Shown: positions 19,856-28,850, counted from the first letter of the stretch. The stretch: 64,000 nucleotides of DNA from Bacilli bacterium PM5-9 (GCA_029893765.1 JARXZD010000002.1:34661-98660), one strand, 5' to 3'. Numbers and translations are program-made. The notes: generated by a model not told the origin, from the sequence alone.

Positions 19856-20072
19856 CTTTCGCATCTCCTTTTAATTTATTAATTTCACTTTCTTCTAATA
19901 TTTTAATTGATTGTTTTTCTATTTCATTTAACTTATTATAAGAAGAGGTTGTTATCTCAATTCCCTCTTGATATAACTTTATTGATTCATCTAATGATAA
20001 TTCATTTTGTTCTAGTAAAGAAATTATTTCTTCAATTCTTTTCATTGATTCTTCAAAATTATTTGTTTTCAT
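19848..20072 (-). CDS. xseB: Exodeoxyribonuclease VII small subunit
   Basis: A 74-residue helical protein of the XseB family with the typical pattern NFEESMKRIEEIISLLE followed by NELSLDESIKLYQEGIEI. The small subunits wrap the XseA stalk in the exonuclease VII complex, which degrades single-stranded DNA from either end. Its start overlaps the xseA end by 14 bases and its stop overlaps ispA, so translation is coupled on both sides. Confidence 0.95.
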   Translation of the reverse strand: MKTNNFEESMKRIEEIISLLEQNELSLDESIKLYQEGIEITTSSYNKLNEIEKQSIKILEESEINKLKGDAKDE

Positions 20073-21393
20073 TAATAGTCACCTCTTCAACTTTAGCATT
20101 AATTTTAGCCTTATTACCAATTATATTAATATCATCACCCTTATTTAATAAGGAATAATCTTTTACTAATTTATTATCTTGATACACAATAGCATATCCC
20201 TTGCTTATAACTAAATTGGGATCAAGTAAATTTAATCTAATAATATTTTCATTAAGTTGTTGTTTTGTTGTTTTAAGCTTATTTTCAAATGATTTATTTA
20301 ATTTATCATAGTTATTGCTAAGAATTTGATTTTTTGTACTTAATTCAAATTTTAAACTATTACTTAAAATTAATTGATACTCATAAATTTTTTGTTTATA
20401 TCTTTGAAGTTTATATTTAATGTTATTTTTTTCTAATTTTAATTTTTTATCACTTAAATAATTCTTTAAATTAATTATTTTATTATTAAAAGTAGACTTC
20501 AACAAAACATAATCATTATCTAACCTTTGATAATTAATGTTTATAATATTCTCAAAAGAAGTTTTTAAGTTATTTTGATATCTAATTAGTTGATTATTCA
20601 AATCAGATGTATTTGGACTAACTTTAATTGCTGCTGCAGTTGGTGTAAGCGCACGATAATCGCTTACAAAATCAGCAATTGTATAATCAGTTTCATGTCC
20701 TATACCAGTCACAATTGGAATTTTTGAGTTAAAAATACACATTGCAAGTGAAACATCATTAAATGCATTTAAATCTTCAAAACTACCACCACCACGAGCT
20801 AATATAATAACATCAAATTGATACTTATTAATTGTTTCAATTGTATTAATTAGTTTTTTAGGTGCATCTTTTCCTTGAACAGCACTTTCAAAAACAACAA
20901 GTTGTGATAGTTTATATCTTGAGTTTAATGTCGTTAAAACATCTTTTAAAGCAGCTGAATTATGCCCTGCAATAATCGCAATTTTATTTGGAAAAATAGG
21001 TATTGCTTTTTTATGTTCTTCTAAAAAATAACCTGCCTTTTTCAGTTCTGCCTTGTTTTTTTCAAATTGAACATATAATTCACCAAAACCATCTTTTTCA
21101 ATCTTGTTAGCAATCACTTGAAAAGTAGCATTGTTTTGATATACTTTAACACTTCCAATTACTTTAACTTTATCACCATCTTGTGGTTTAAACATTAAAG
21201 ATTTAGTATTTTGTGCAAACATAATTCCACTTATTTTTGAATTATCATCTTTTAAATCAAAATACATATGTTTACTAGGATATACCTTTACATTACTTAA
21301 TTCACCACTAATACTAAGATTAAATAAATTGCTATCTTTTTCATTAATATGCTTTAAATATTTGACTAAATCGCTAACACTTACTTTTTTCAT
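20059..21393 (-). CDS. xseA: Exodeoxyribonuclease VII large subunit
   Basis: A 444-residue catalytic subunit: N-terminal OB fold (VSDLVKYLKHINEKD, GELSNVKVY), catalytic core with the motifs VIILARGGGSFEDLNAFND and TGIGHETDYTIADFVSDYRA followed by LTPTAAA, and a long coiled-coil stalk (about residues 260-390). Length is normal. The ATG overlaps the nusB stop by one base (TAATG). Confidence 0.97.
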   Translation of the reverse strand: MKKVSVSDLVKYLKHINEKDSNLFNLSISGELSNVKVYPSKHMYFDLKDDNSKISGIMFAQNTKSLMFKPQDGDKVKVIGSVKVYQNNATFQVIANKIEKDGFGELYVQFEKNKAELKKAGYFLEEHKKAIPIFPNKIAIIAGHNSAALKDVLTTLNSRYKLSQLVVFESAVQGKDAPKKLINTIETINKYQFDVIILARGGGSFEDLNAFNDVSLAMCIFNSKIPIVTGIGHETDYTIADFVSDYRALTPTAAAIKVSPNTSDLNNQLIRYQNNLKTSFENIININYQRLDNDYVLLKSTFNNKIINLKNYLSDKKLKLEKNNIKYKLQRYKQKIYEYQLILSNSLKFELSTKNQILSNNYDKLNKSFENKLKTTKQQLNENIIRLNLLDPNLVISKGYAIVYQDNKLVKDYSLLNKGDDINIIGNKAKINAKVEEVTINENK

Positions 21394-21854
21394 TACAGTT
21401 TATCTAAAACTCCATTTATATATTTGTAAGCATCATCATCGCAATATTCTTTTGCTAATTCGATTGCTTCGTTAATAGCAATTCTTTTTTCAATCTCATT
21501 AGATTTAATCTGAATATAAGTAGTAATTAAAATTGCTTGATCTACTAAATTCAATCTTTTAAAATCCCATGAATCATCAAGTTTTTTATTTATTTCATTT
21601 TTAATTTCATCAACATTATTCATTTGTTCAACTATTGATACAAATAAATCATTATTAATTAAAACAATGTCTTTTGAAGTATTGAATTTTTCTTGTAAAA
21701 TAATATTTAATGATGCCATATTTTCTTTAATAAAACGAGCTAAATTAAAGAATTTATTCTCTTTTTTAAAGTATTCTTCTTCAATTAAATATTGATATAA
21801 ATATATCAATGCTGCCTCTCGTGCTTGTCTTCTTGTTAGTTGATACTCTTCCAT
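21393..21854 (-). CDS. nusB: Transcription antitermination protein NusB
   Basis: A 153-residue all-helical protein of NusB length and pattern (LTRRQAREAALIYLYQY at the start; RLNLVDQAILITTYIQI and RIAINEAIELAKEYCDDDA near the end). NusB with NusE promotes antitermination on rRNA transcripts. I use ATG 21854 because GGGGG lies upstream and the promoter -10 at 21882-21887 puts the transcript start only about 20 bases before it; the frame is open to 21872. First gene of the nusB-xseA-xseB-ispA-dxs-recN-xer operon. Confidence 0.93.
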   Translation of the reverse strand: MEEYQLTRRQAREAALIYLYQYLIEEEYFKKENKFFNLARFIKENMASLNIILQEKFNTSKDIVLINNDLFVSIVEQMNNVDEIKNEINKKLDDSWDFKRLNLVDQAILITTYIQIKSNEIEKRIAINEAIELAKEYCDDDAYKYINGVLDKL

Positions 21855-21881
21855 ATTAAATATAACCCCCATACCTTTTAT

Positions 21882-21890
21882 ATTATAACA
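21882..21890 (-). promoter_or_regulatory. Promoter of the nusB-xer operon (extended -10)
   Basis: TATAAT at 21882-21887 (read on -) with an extended TG one base upstream; the -35 is poor, as is common with extended -10 promoters. It lies between the asp23 terminator and nusB. Confidence 0.6.
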
Positions 21891-21942
21891 TAATTATCAA
21901 AAATCTTTTAGCTAAAATAAGTTTTTAACAAAAAAAATGAAT

Positions 21943-21968
21943 AAAAAAAGGGAAGCAAATTCCCTTTT
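21943..21968 (-). terminator. Terminator after asp23
   Basis: Read on -, AAGGGAA-TTTGC-TTCCCTT followed by T residues, overlapping the asp23 stop codon. Confidence 0.8.
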
Positions 21969-22296
21969 ATGATTCAATTCCTACAACATTAACATTTACT
22001 TTATTCAATTTAAAATCTGTTATATGCTCAATCATCATTTTTATATCATCTTGTAATGCTTTCACAAGTTTTTTAATATCTTTTCCAAACTTAACATTTA
22101 CATCAATTGAAACATCAACCATATTATTTTTTACAAACTCAACATTAATTGATTTATCATTTTTTAATTTCAAATATGATGATTTATCAACAAATAAATC
22201 TTTATTTTCCATAATTACTTGTTGAACAATTTTATAAAATACAACTTTTGAAATAACAGCTCTATCATCTAAATTACTTTTAATTGATTTACTCAT
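21967..22296 (-). CDS. Asp23/Gls24 family envelope stress protein
   Basis: A 109-residue protein of the alkaline-shock Asp23/Gls24 family: VISKVVFYKIVQQVI near the start, then alternating strand pattern VDVSIDVNVKFG and a closing KVNVNVVGI. Family members are small cytoplasmic or membrane-associated proteins linked to cell-envelope stress, often encoded beside efp and nusB in Firmicutes, as here. Third gene of the pepP-efp-asp23 unit, with a terminator right after it. Confidence 0.85.
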   Translation of the reverse strand: MSKSIKSNLDDRAVISKVVFYKIVQQVIMENKDLFVDKSSYLKLKNDKSINVEFVKNNMVDVSIDVNVKFGKDIKKLVKALQDDIKMMIEHITDFKLNKVNVNVVGIES

Positions 22297-22313
22297 AATT
22301 AATCCCCTTTTAA

Positions 22314-22871
22314 TTAAGCTCTTGAAATATATTTTCCATCACTTGTATTTACGATTACTTTTTCTCCTGCTTCAATGAATAATGGAACTTTAATATTATA
22401 TCCAGTTTCTAATGTAGCATTTTTTGTTGCATTAGTTGCAGTATCACCTTTAATACCAGGTTCACATTCAACTATTTCTAATTCAACTGAATTTGGTAAA
22501 GAAACTCCTAAGATTTCACCCTCATATCTTGTTACTTCAACAACATCGTTTTCTTTTAAGAAATTCATTTCCCATTTAATTCCATCTTTTGGAATAGAAA
22601 TTTGATCATACGTATTATTATCCATAAATACTAAACCTTCACCATCATCATACAAATATTGCATCTTATCTTTATCAATATGAGCTTTCTCTACTTTAAT
22701 ACCAGCATTGAATGTATGGTCAATAGTTGCACCTGTTCTTAAATTTTTTAATTTTGATCTAACAAATGCACTACCTTTACCTGGTTTCACATGTTGAAAC
22801 TCTAATACTGTAAAAATATTATTATCTAATTTAATTGTAATTCCTGTTTTAAAATCATTTACACTTACCAT
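22314..22871 (-). CDS. efp: Translation elongation factor P
   Basis: A 185-residue EF-P with KOW-like N-terminal domain and two OB domains. The modified loop reads [16 protein letters not shown] with Lys32 at the tip, the position that carries 5-aminopentanol in B. subtilis. The C-terminal signature [20 protein letters not shown] is intact. EF-P rescues ribosomes stalled at polyproline. It begins 5 bases after the pepP stop, the usual Firmicute pepP-efp pair. Confidence 0.98.
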   Translation of the reverse strand: MVSVNDFKTGITIKLDNNIFTVLEFQHVKPGKGSAFVRSKLKNLRTGATIDHTFNAGIKVEKAHIDKDKMQYLYDDGEGLVFMDNNTYDQISIPKDGIKWEMNFLKENDVVEVTRYEGEILGVSLPNSVELEIVECEPGIKGDTATNATKNATLETGYNIKVPLFIEAGEKVIVNTSDGKYISRA

Positions 22872-22876
22872 ATTGT

Positions 22877-23935
22877 TTATCTCCCATCAATTTTTATTAA
22901 TTCTTTACTAGATTTATTAATTATTTCACATCCATTATCTTTAACAATAACATCATCTTCAATTCTAATGCCACCAAGTCCAGGAATATAAATTCCAGGC
23001 TCTACAGTAATAACATTTCCTGTTTTTAAAACATCAGTACTAGATGAGTTTATATAAGGCATTTCATGAACTTCTAATCCAATTGAATGTCCTAATCCAT
23101 GTTCAAAATAATCACCATATCCTTGTTCTGTGATATAATCACGAGCAATTTTATCAATATTACAAGCTTTCTCGCCCGCTTTTATTGCACTAATTGCTTT
23201 TTCTTGAGCAGTTTTAACGATATTATAAATCGTTACTAACTGTTCATTAGGTGCATTTCCAACTACAAAGCTTCTTGTCATATCGCTTGTATAACCATTA
23301 TAAAAGACACCAAAATCTATTGTGATAAAATCATTTTCTTCAATTAATTTATCGCTTGCTACTCCATGAGGCATACTTCCTCTTTTACCACTTGCAATAA
23401 TTGTATCAAATGATAATCCTGAAGAGCCATTTTCCAAAATAAATTTTTGTAGTTCAATGTTTACTTCTTTTTCACTCATACCAATTTTAATATAACTTAA
23501 TAAATGTGAATAAGCCATATCTGTAATTTCACAAGCTTTTTTTATTAATGATAATTCATTTTCAGTTTTAACTGTTCTTACTTGATTAAGAGTAATTGCT
23601 TTTAAATTACAATTTAGTGACTCACTAAAATCGTTATACTCACTAACAACCATTCTCTCACTTTCAAATCCAATAATCTCAATCTTATTTTTAAGAAGAA
23701 TATCATTAATCTTTTGAAATAAATCAACTTTTTTATAAAGTACAACTTCATAATTATCACATTGATTTAATGCTTGTTCATAGTATCTTGAATCAACAAA
23801 AATAAAATTTTTATTTTTTAAAATTAAAACAATTGCGCTTGTTCCTGTAAACTTAGCAAGATACCTAATATTTATTGGTGAAGTAATAATAATGCCATCT
23901 AAAGCTTCTTTATTAATAACATCGTAAACATTCAT
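22877..23935 (-). CDS. Xaa-Pro aminopeptidase (M24B), PepP/PepQ-like
   Basis: A 352-residue creatinase-fold metallopeptidase with an N-terminal domain (residues 1-120) and the pita-bread catalytic domain. The five metal ligands are visible: Asp in [18 protein letters not shown] (two Asp), His in [14 protein letters not shown], Glu in VEPGIYIPG, and Glu in IRIEDDVIV. It removes residues next to proline from peptides. First gene of the pepP-efp-asp23 unit; an extended -10 (TGA-TATAAT) lies about 25 bases upstream. Confidence 0.94.
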   Translation of the reverse strand: MNVYDVINKEALDGIIITSPINIRYLAKFTGTSAIVLILKNKNFIFVDSRYYEQALNQCDNYEVVLYKKVDLFQKINDILLKNKIEIIGFESERMVVSEYNDFSESLNCNLKAITLNQVRTVKTENELSLIKKACEITDMAYSHLLSYIKIGMSEKEVNIELQKFILENGSSGLSFDTIIASGKRGSMPHGVASDKLIEENDFITIDFGVFYNGYTSDMTRSFVVGNAPNEQLVTIYNIVKTAQEKAISAIKAGEKACNIDKIARDYITEQGYGDYFEHGLGHSIGLEVHEMPYINSSSTDVLKTGNVITVEPGIYIPGLGGIRIEDDVIVKDNGCEIINKSSKELIKIDGR

Positions 23936-24015
23936 TTTATCACCCTAAAATATTATATCATAATTTTTATTTTGTTTAAAATACTATTTTATATATAATG
24001 AAAAATATTATCTTT

Positions 24016-24035
24016 CTTTCATTGCAAAATGAAAG
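24016..24035. repeat. Perfect 8-bp inverted repeat upstream of the pepP-like gene
   Basis: CTTTCATT-GCAA-AATGAAAG. No T-run follows on either strand, so it is unlikely to be a terminator; it could be an operator or an upstream hairpin. It lies between the 8-codon unit and the pepP promoter. Confidence 0.45.
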
Positions 24036-24064
24036 TTAATTGTATATTTAATTATTTTTAAAAT

Positions 24065-24089
24065 AAAAAAGCAACTACAATACAGTTGC
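24065..24089 (-). terminator. Terminator directly after the 8-codon ORF
   Basis: Read on -, GCAACT-GTATTGT-AGTTGC followed by TTTTTT. The stem begins at the base after the ORF stop codon. Confidence 0.85.
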
Positions 24090-24116
24090 CTAAAATTCAG
24101 TTCCACCTATATTCAC
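24090..24116 (-). CDS. Candidate 8-residue microprotein (MNIGGTEF)
   Basis: GTG AAT ATA GGT GGA ACT GAA TTT TAG is preceded by a textbook AAAGGAGG Shine-Dalgarno, itself about 20 bases downstream of a strong promoter, and is followed at once by a terminator. The whole transcript would be about 75 bases and encodes nothing else. Every signal of expression is present, yet the product is only eight residues, with no hydrophobic stretch or codon run that would suggest a known leader peptide. It may be a signalling peptide, a regulatory uORF or an antitermination leader for the pepP-efp-asp23 genes. I do not recognise the peptide. Confidence 0.5.
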   Translation of the reverse strand: MNIGGTEF

Positions 24117-24138
24117 AAAATTACCTCCTTTATTTATC

Positions 24139-24168
24139 TAATTATAACAGTATAAGTCATATTTAACA
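24139..24168 (-). promoter_or_regulatory. Promoter of the 8-codon unit
   Basis: Read on -: TTGTTA, 17-base spacer, TATAAT, with an extended TG one base before the -10. It lies immediately downstream of the unknown membrane-protein gene and cannot serve any other gene before the terminator. Confidence 0.75.
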
Positions 24169-24177
24169 AGTTAATTA

Positions 24178-25191
24178 TTAACATATAGTATCTCCACGCT
24201 CCTGATTAATTTTTTGAATTTCTTTATTATGTTTTATTTTATTCCTTTGAAGTTTATTATTAATTTTATTTTTTTTGAAATTGCGCTTATCTTTTTCAAT
24301 TTTTATTTTTTTATCCAACAAAGCAATATTGGAATATAGATTATTCCCACTATCTATTCCCTTTAAAATAGATGCCATTAAGAATATATAATTTTGTTTT
24401 ACAAAGTAATTAAATGGATTATAAATTAAATCAGTTATTTTTTCAAGGTCAATTAAATTAAACATAACAAAGTGTGAAATGCACTCTAAATCATTAAATG
24501 TGTCGGCATATATTTCTTTAGATGCAGACAATATATTGTTAATTATTTCATTTCTATAAGATTGCAATTTCTTTTTATCAATTTCATTTAAACTATCAAT
24601 TTCATCAATAGTTGGCATATTATATAATGGTTCCATATGTTTTTGATAATGCACATTATAATTTACAGACTCTGACAATCTAGGTTTAGTAAATAAATGC
24701 TTTTTTATTTTTTCAAAATCACCAAAGTAATCACTATGTGCTTTATAAATATCATCATATGTAAGTTTTAATTCGCCTAAAATATCTTTAAAAGATTCAA
24801 TATCACACAATCTCATTTCAGTTTTACTAACTCTTTTTTTTAGTTCGACAAGCTTATCAGTTATTATCATATTTTCACTATGAAATGAATTCCAATACAT
24901 ATTTGGCATATGTTCTTTAAACTTAAAAATAAACTCATTTGTAAATTGTGCCTTTTTTATAATAATATCAGTTTTTTGATTTTTGTTATTTTGTTGATTC
25001 ACAACTAATATACCTAATAATGATATTAAAACACTTGATGAAGTTATTTTATACTCCATATTTAAAGTCGCAATAAACATAACATACACTACAATAAAAA
25101 TTATTAAAAAAATTGCAAATGTATACATAAAATTTTGTTTAATATATTGAATATATGTATAAAATTTTATTTTCAAATTATTTACAAACAT
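24178..25191 (-). CDS. Unknown membrane protein at the end of the comG operon
   Basis: I do not recognise this 337-residue protein. Two hydrophobic helices near the N-terminus (about residues 22-45 and 50-65) are followed by a long, charged, probably helical cytoplasmic region, and a very basic C-terminal tail (KDKRNFKKNKINNKLQRNK). The overall layout resembles phage-like or abortive-infection membrane proteins only loosely, so I give no function. The ATG at 25191 has GGGGGA upstream; an in-frame TTG four codons earlier is part of that site. It begins 23 bases after the last pseudopilin-like gene with no terminator between, so it is probably co-transcribed with comG. Confidence 0.7.
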   Translation of the reverse strand: MFVNNLKIKFYTYIQYIKQNFMYTFAIFLIIFIVVYVMFIATLNMEYKITSSSVLISLLGILVVNQQNNKNQKTDIIIKKAQFTNEFIFKFKEHMPNMYWNSFHSENMIITDKLVELKKRVSKTEMRLCDIESFKDILGELKLTYDDIYKAHSDYFGDFEKIKKHLFTKPRLSESVNYNVHYQKHMEPLYNMPTIDEIDSLNEIDKKKLQSYRNEIINNILSASKEIYADTFNDLECISHFVMFNLIDLEKITDLIYNPFNYFVKQNYIFLMASILKGIDSGNNLYSNIALLDKKIKIEKDKRNFKKNKINNKLQRNKIKHNKEIQKINQERGDTIC

Positions 25192-25214
25192 AAATTCCCC
25201 CAAAAAAATTAAAT

Positions 25215-25589
25215 CTATACAATTTCATTAATAACACTAACATTATTAAACTCAATTATTTTTTCACAAACATTATCATAAATAATATTATATTCATAAA
25301 TATCACTATAAACACTCAGCTTAATTGTATAGTGAATATCATCATTTACCACCTTTATAATACTTTTATAACTAACAATACCATTACTATAATTAACATT
25401 TTTATAATCATCATATATATTCTTAACAATAGCATTCTCAATTAAAAACAAGTTATATTTATTGTTATTAAATTTATAGTAATGATAGTTCTCTAATAAA
25501 ATTGATTTAGAAATAATAGCTAAAAATAGAAACAATAAACAAATATATATACCAAGTAAAGTAATTGTACCTTTTTTATTCTTTATCAT
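25215..25589 (-). CDS. Pseudopilin-like protein, ComGG position
   Basis: A 124-residue protein with a basic start (MIKNKKG), then a hydrophobic helix (TITLLGIYICLLFLFLAI) and a beta-rich remainder. KKG followed by the hydrophobic segment resembles a prepilin cleavage site, but the usual Phe and Glu(+5) are missing, as in ComGG-type minor pseudopilins. It overlaps the preceding gene by 14 bases and ends the recognisable comG set. Assignment rests on position and layout. Confidence 0.6.
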   Translation of the reverse strand: MIKNKKGTITLLGIYICLLFLFLAIISKSILLENYHYYKFNNNKYNLFLIENAIVKNIYDDYKNVNYSNGIVSYKSIIKVVNDDIHYTIKLSVYSDIYEYNIIYDNVCEKIIEFNNVSVINEIV

Positions 25590-25965
25590 AAAAAATTATT
25601 TGTTTATAAAAATTATCTTTATAACTAAATTCAATTTCCAAGTTTTTACCATCAAAAATAAATCTTCCATTCTTTATTTTTTGCAGATAAGGCATATATC
25701 CTGGCGTTTCATAAACTTGATTTTTTTCTATCTTTACTCTAACATGATCAGCAAACTCTATTTCATTACTTTTAAAGTTAGTTACATTTTGGTATTTTAT
25801 TAGTGATTTTCTTAAAATATCTAATGATTGATAAACTTTTATACTATCATTATTTTTGTAATTTACACTCCTTAATAATATTGTTGAAAAAATTAAAATT
25901 AATAGTGTTGCAAGAATAAAATATATCAACATTTCTATTGCCATAAAGCCTTTTTTATTAAGCAA
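25576..25965 (-). CDS. Minor pseudopilin, ComGF position
   Basis: A 129-residue protein with a clear prepilin signal MLNKKG-FMAIEM: cleavage after Gly, Phe at +1 and Glu at +5, followed by a hydrophobic helix. The rest is beta-rich (NEIEFADHVRVKI, GRFIFDGKNLEIEF), the pattern of ComGF-type minor pseudopilins, which help start the competence pilus. It overlaps both neighbours. Confidence 0.72.
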   Translation of the reverse strand: MLNKKGFMAIEMLIYFILATLLILIFSTILLRSVNYKNNDSIKVYQSLDILRKSLIKYQNVTNFKSNEIEFADHVRVKIEKNQVYETPGYMPYLQKIKNGRFIFDGKNLEIEFSYKDNFYKQIIFYDKE

Positions 25966-26141
25966 TTTATATCACAACTTTCTATTTTTTGATATTTATT
26001 TTTTATCAAATTATCTATTTTATTTTCAATTTTTCTATTATTATTCATTACACTTGTATTTAATGATAAGCTTGATATTATTATAAAACTAACAATAAAA
26101 AATACAATTAATGCTTCATACATCATAAAACCCTTATTCAA
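25935..26141 (-). CDS. Minor pseudopilin, ComGE position
   Basis: A 68-residue protein with prepilin-type start MNKG-FMMYEA (Gly/Phe cleavage site, Glu at +5) and one hydrophobic helix; the short tail contains two Cys (SCDINCLIKKA). It overlaps the upstream pseudopilin gene by 8 bases and the downstream one by 31. The position fits ComGE; the size is on the short side. Confidence 0.68.
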   Translation of the reverse strand: MNKGFMMYEALIVFFIVSFIIISSLSLNTSVMNNNRKIENKIDNLIKNKYQKIESCDINCLIKKALWQ

Positions 26142-26550
26142 TTTTATACCACCCTTTTCCTAGATAAAAAATTAATTTCTTATATTTAATGCCATGTTTA
26201 AATAACAATGTATAACCTTGATTAAGATTACCATTCTTATTAAAATATAATTCTTTGCTAGTTTCAAAATTTATTGTTTTAAAAGTATTTGTTTCAATAT
26301 AACTATTTCTTTGAATGATTAAAGTATTTTGATTAAATTTAATATCTACAATGTTTTTTGAATTAAGTGCTAATTGCTTTGCTGCATTTAATTTTGTTTC
26401 TAATAATTTATCTTCACTTAAATAAAAATTAAAAACATTTGAATTATTATAGATAGATAAATTTGTTAATAAGATAACGCTAATTATCATAATCACAACA
26501 ACTACCTCAATTAAAACAAAACCATTACTATTTAATTTTAGCTTGACCAT
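26134..26550 (-). CDS. comGD: Minor pseudopilin, ComGD-like
   Basis: Begins MVKLKLNSNG-FVLIEV: prepilin cleavage after Gly, Phe at +1, Glu at +5, then a hydrophobic helix and a beta-rich domain ending YLGKGWYKIE. 138 residues from ATG 26550, overlapping the comGC end by 23 bases; an in-frame TTG lies two codons upstream and no clear Shine-Dalgarno separates them, so coupling to comGC is likely. ComGD is part of the competence pseudopilus. Confidence 0.75.
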   Translation of the reverse strand: MVKLKLNSNGFVLIEVVVVIMIISVILLTNLSIYNNSNVFNFYLSEDKLLETKLNAAKQLALNSKNIVDIKFNQNTLIIQRNSYIETNTFKTINFETSKELYFNKNGNLNQGYTLLFKHGIKYKKLIFYLGKGWYKIE

Positions 26551-26830
26551 TTTCAATTACGATACTTAAGTTATTTTTACATTTTGTTTGCTCATCTTTA
26601 ATAAACCCCTCTTTAACTAAATCTGATGTTGAAGTTGGTAATTTATTATGTTTTATTTCGTATAAATATATTTGTGAGTTAATTGTTTCTTTTAATGCCT
26701 CACATCCCTTTAAATTTATCATTTTTTGTTTTTCATTAATATTTGGAATTATTAAAAGTAATAGTAATGCAATAATACTGATGACAATAATCATCTCGAT
26801 CATCGTAAAACCTTTCTTGTTTTTAAGCAT
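26528..26830 (-). CDS. comGC: Major competence pseudopilin ComGC
   Basis: A 100-residue protein with the canonical class-III signal MLKNKKG-FTMIEMIIVISI: cleavage after Gly, Phe at +1, Glu at +5. It has the two Cys seen in ComGC-type pilins (GCEALKE and QTKCKNN). It is the main subunit of the transformation pseudopilus that draws DNA to the membrane. Strong Shine-Dalgarno (GGGGGAGA). Confidence 0.9.
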   Translation of the reverse strand: MLKNKKGFTMIEMIIVISIIALLLLLIIPNINEKQKMINLKGCEALKETINSQIYLYEIKHNKLPTSTSDLVKEGFIKDEQTKCKNNLSIVIENGQAKIK

Positions 26831-26847
26831 AATTATCTCCCCCTTTT

Positions 26848-27843
26848 TTATAAAGTAGCACTCATATTTAAAACAGGCAGCATAATTAATAAATACATTA
26901 AAATTAATAATACACCAATAAAACTAACAATAATTGGAACAAATACTGCAAGAAATACTTTGATTTTTTTCTTTAAAATATCAATTTTCAGCTCAAAATA
27001 ATCATCTAATAAAAGTGACATCTCCTTTGAATTATTAGCAAGCAATAATGTTTGCTTTAAATCGTTTTGTAATAAGTTACTAGAATTAATTACCATAAAA
27101 ACATGATCACCTTTTTTTAACCTTATAATTATAGTTTCACATAAAAATTTTACAAAAATATTATTTGTTTGTTTTTTTAAGGTGAAAATACTATCACTAG
27201 ATAAAGGTACATTCTTTATTATCTCTTTTAAATATAAAGCAAACATAAAAGTTGAGTAATATTTTATAGCAAAACTTACAAATGGTATTTTTATAAATAT
27301 ACTAATATATTTTATAAAATTACTTTTTATAAGTTTTATTGATATGAAGTAAATAACGATAAGTAAAATAATAAAAATTGATATATAAAGAGGAACAAAC
27401 TTCAAGAAAAAGATAATATAATTATAATCATTAACTGCACTTGGATTAAGCATAATAAGTTGTGGAACAATATATTGTGAAATAAAAAGTAAAGCAAAAG
27501 ATGTCATTACAATTAAAATTACTGGATATACTAATGATGAAACAATTTCTTTTTTTATTTGTTGTTTTTCTTTAGAGATTGCTATTGATTTTTCAATCGC
27601 ATCACTTAAAGAATAATAATTATGATAAAAAATAATATATTCGATAATCACTTTATTTTTTATGAGATTATTTAGTAATTCGATTAAAGATAAATTTTGT
27701 TTAAGCTTTTCTTTAATATCGTAATTCATTTTTTTATCAATTAAATTAAATTGTAATAATGTATCTAAAATTTTATTTAGTGAATAGCCCTGTCTATAAG
27801 TGCTTGCAACAAGTTTAAGAACAATATCTTCATTTACCTTCAT
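26848..27843 (-). CDS. comGB: Competence pilus platform protein ComGB
   Basis: A 331-residue GspF/PilC-family membrane protein with the two repeated GspF domains and three to four membrane helices (about residues 105-130, 155-180 and 300-325). It forms the inner-membrane platform on which the ComGA ATPase acts. ATG 27843 is used because AAGGAAG lies 9 bases upstream; it overlaps the comGA stop by 14 bases. The weaker TTG at 27852 is in the same frame. Confidence 0.9.
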   Translation of the reverse strand: MKVNEDIVLKLVASTYRQGYSLNKILDTLLQFNLIDKKMNYDIKEKLKQNLSLIELLNNLIKNKVIIEYIIFYHNYYSLSDAIEKSIAISKEKQQIKKEIVSSLVYPVILIVMTSFALLFISQYIVPQLIMLNPSAVNDYNYIIFFLKFVPLYISIFIILLIVIYFISIKLIKSNFIKYISIFIKIPFVSFAIKYYSTFMFALYLKEIIKNVPLSSDSIFTLKKQTNNIFVKFLCETIIIRLKKGDHVFMVINSSNLLQNDLKQTLLLANNSKEMSLLLDDYFELKIDILKKKIKVFLAVFVPIIVSFIGVLLILMYLLIMLPVLNMSATL

Positions 27844-28795
27844 AAAAGTCAACTTCCTTTTTTAAAGCATTTCTATAATCAATTATTTTATTATAATTAA
27901 TACTTTTATCATTCAAATAATCTATAACCTGCTCATTATTTATAAACTCATAAATACAAAAAGGCTCTTTTGCACTAGTGTAAAATAATTCTTGATATGA
28001 AATTAATTTTAAACAAGCCTTTAAATCACTATTTGATATTTTTAATTCGCATAATCTATTAATTGCGAATACAGCACTCATTGCATGCATGCTTGTTATA
28101 ACTAAATGACCACTTAACGCTGCTTGAATAGCAAGTTTTAAGTCACTTTCATCACGAATTTCACCGATTACAATAACATCTGGATCATGTCTTAACACTT
28201 GTTTTAAAACATCAAAATAAGTAATTATCTCACTATTAACACTTATTTGAAGAATATCATTAATCTCTCTTTCAATAGGTTCTTCTAAAGTAATAATTTT
28301 TTTGTTTGATACCATTTTTATTGCTTCAATTATGGCATAAAGAGTTGTTGTTTTGCCAGAACCAGTCTTACCAGAAAAAATTATCAAACCATTTTTATAT
28401 GATAATATTTCTTTTAATTGATAATAATTATTATTTATAATACTTAAGTTTTCTATTAATATAAGTTTATGATTATTTAATATTCTAATTACAATCCCTT
28501 TAGAGTATTGAGCGAAAACCACACTAACTCTTAAAGAAATTTCTCTATTATTAAATAGGTACTTAATTATCCCAGTATGTAATGTTTGATTATCAACAAC
28601 ATCTAAATTTGCCTTAAAAACAATATAATTAATTAACTTATTTGCATTACTACTAGTTAGTTTTGCTTTTTGAATAACTTTCCCATTTATTCTATACGAT
28701 ATTAAACAATATTTATTATTTTCAAATTCAATATGAATATCACTAGCATTTTCTTTTAAAGCATTATCTATTAAACTATTAAAAACATTTTCCAT
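27830..28795 (-). CDS. comGA: Competence pilus assembly ATPase ComGA
   Basis: A 321-residue GspE/PilB-type secretion ATPase with Walker A GKTGSGKTTT, the Asp box and Walker B region DPDVIVIGEIRDESDL, and the His box TSMHA. It powers pseudopilus assembly for DNA uptake. First gene of the comG operon; the ATG has a strong GAGGGGA. Only AT tracts lie between it and the suf terminator, so the operon promoter is weak by sequence, as expected for genes needing a competence activator. Confidence 0.94.
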   Translation of the reverse strand: MENVFNSLIDNALKENASDIHIEFENNKYCLISYRINGKVIQKAKLTSSNANKLINYIVFKANLDVVDNQTLHTGIIKYLFNNREISLRVSVVFAQYSKGIVIRILNNHKLILIENLSIINNNYYQLKEILSYKNGLIIFSGKTGSGKTTTLYAIIEAIKMVSNKKIITLEEPIEREINDILQISVNSEIITYFDVLKQVLRHDPDVIVIGEIRDESDLKLAIQAALSGHLVITSMHAMSAVFAINRLCELKISNSDLKACLKLISYQELFYTSAKEPFCIYEFINNEQVIDYLNDKSINYNKIIDYRNALKKEVDFYEGK

Positions 28796-28850
28796 TTAAT
28801 CCCCTCAATTACATATTAAACAAAAAATTAAAAAAACCTAAAAAATTAAT

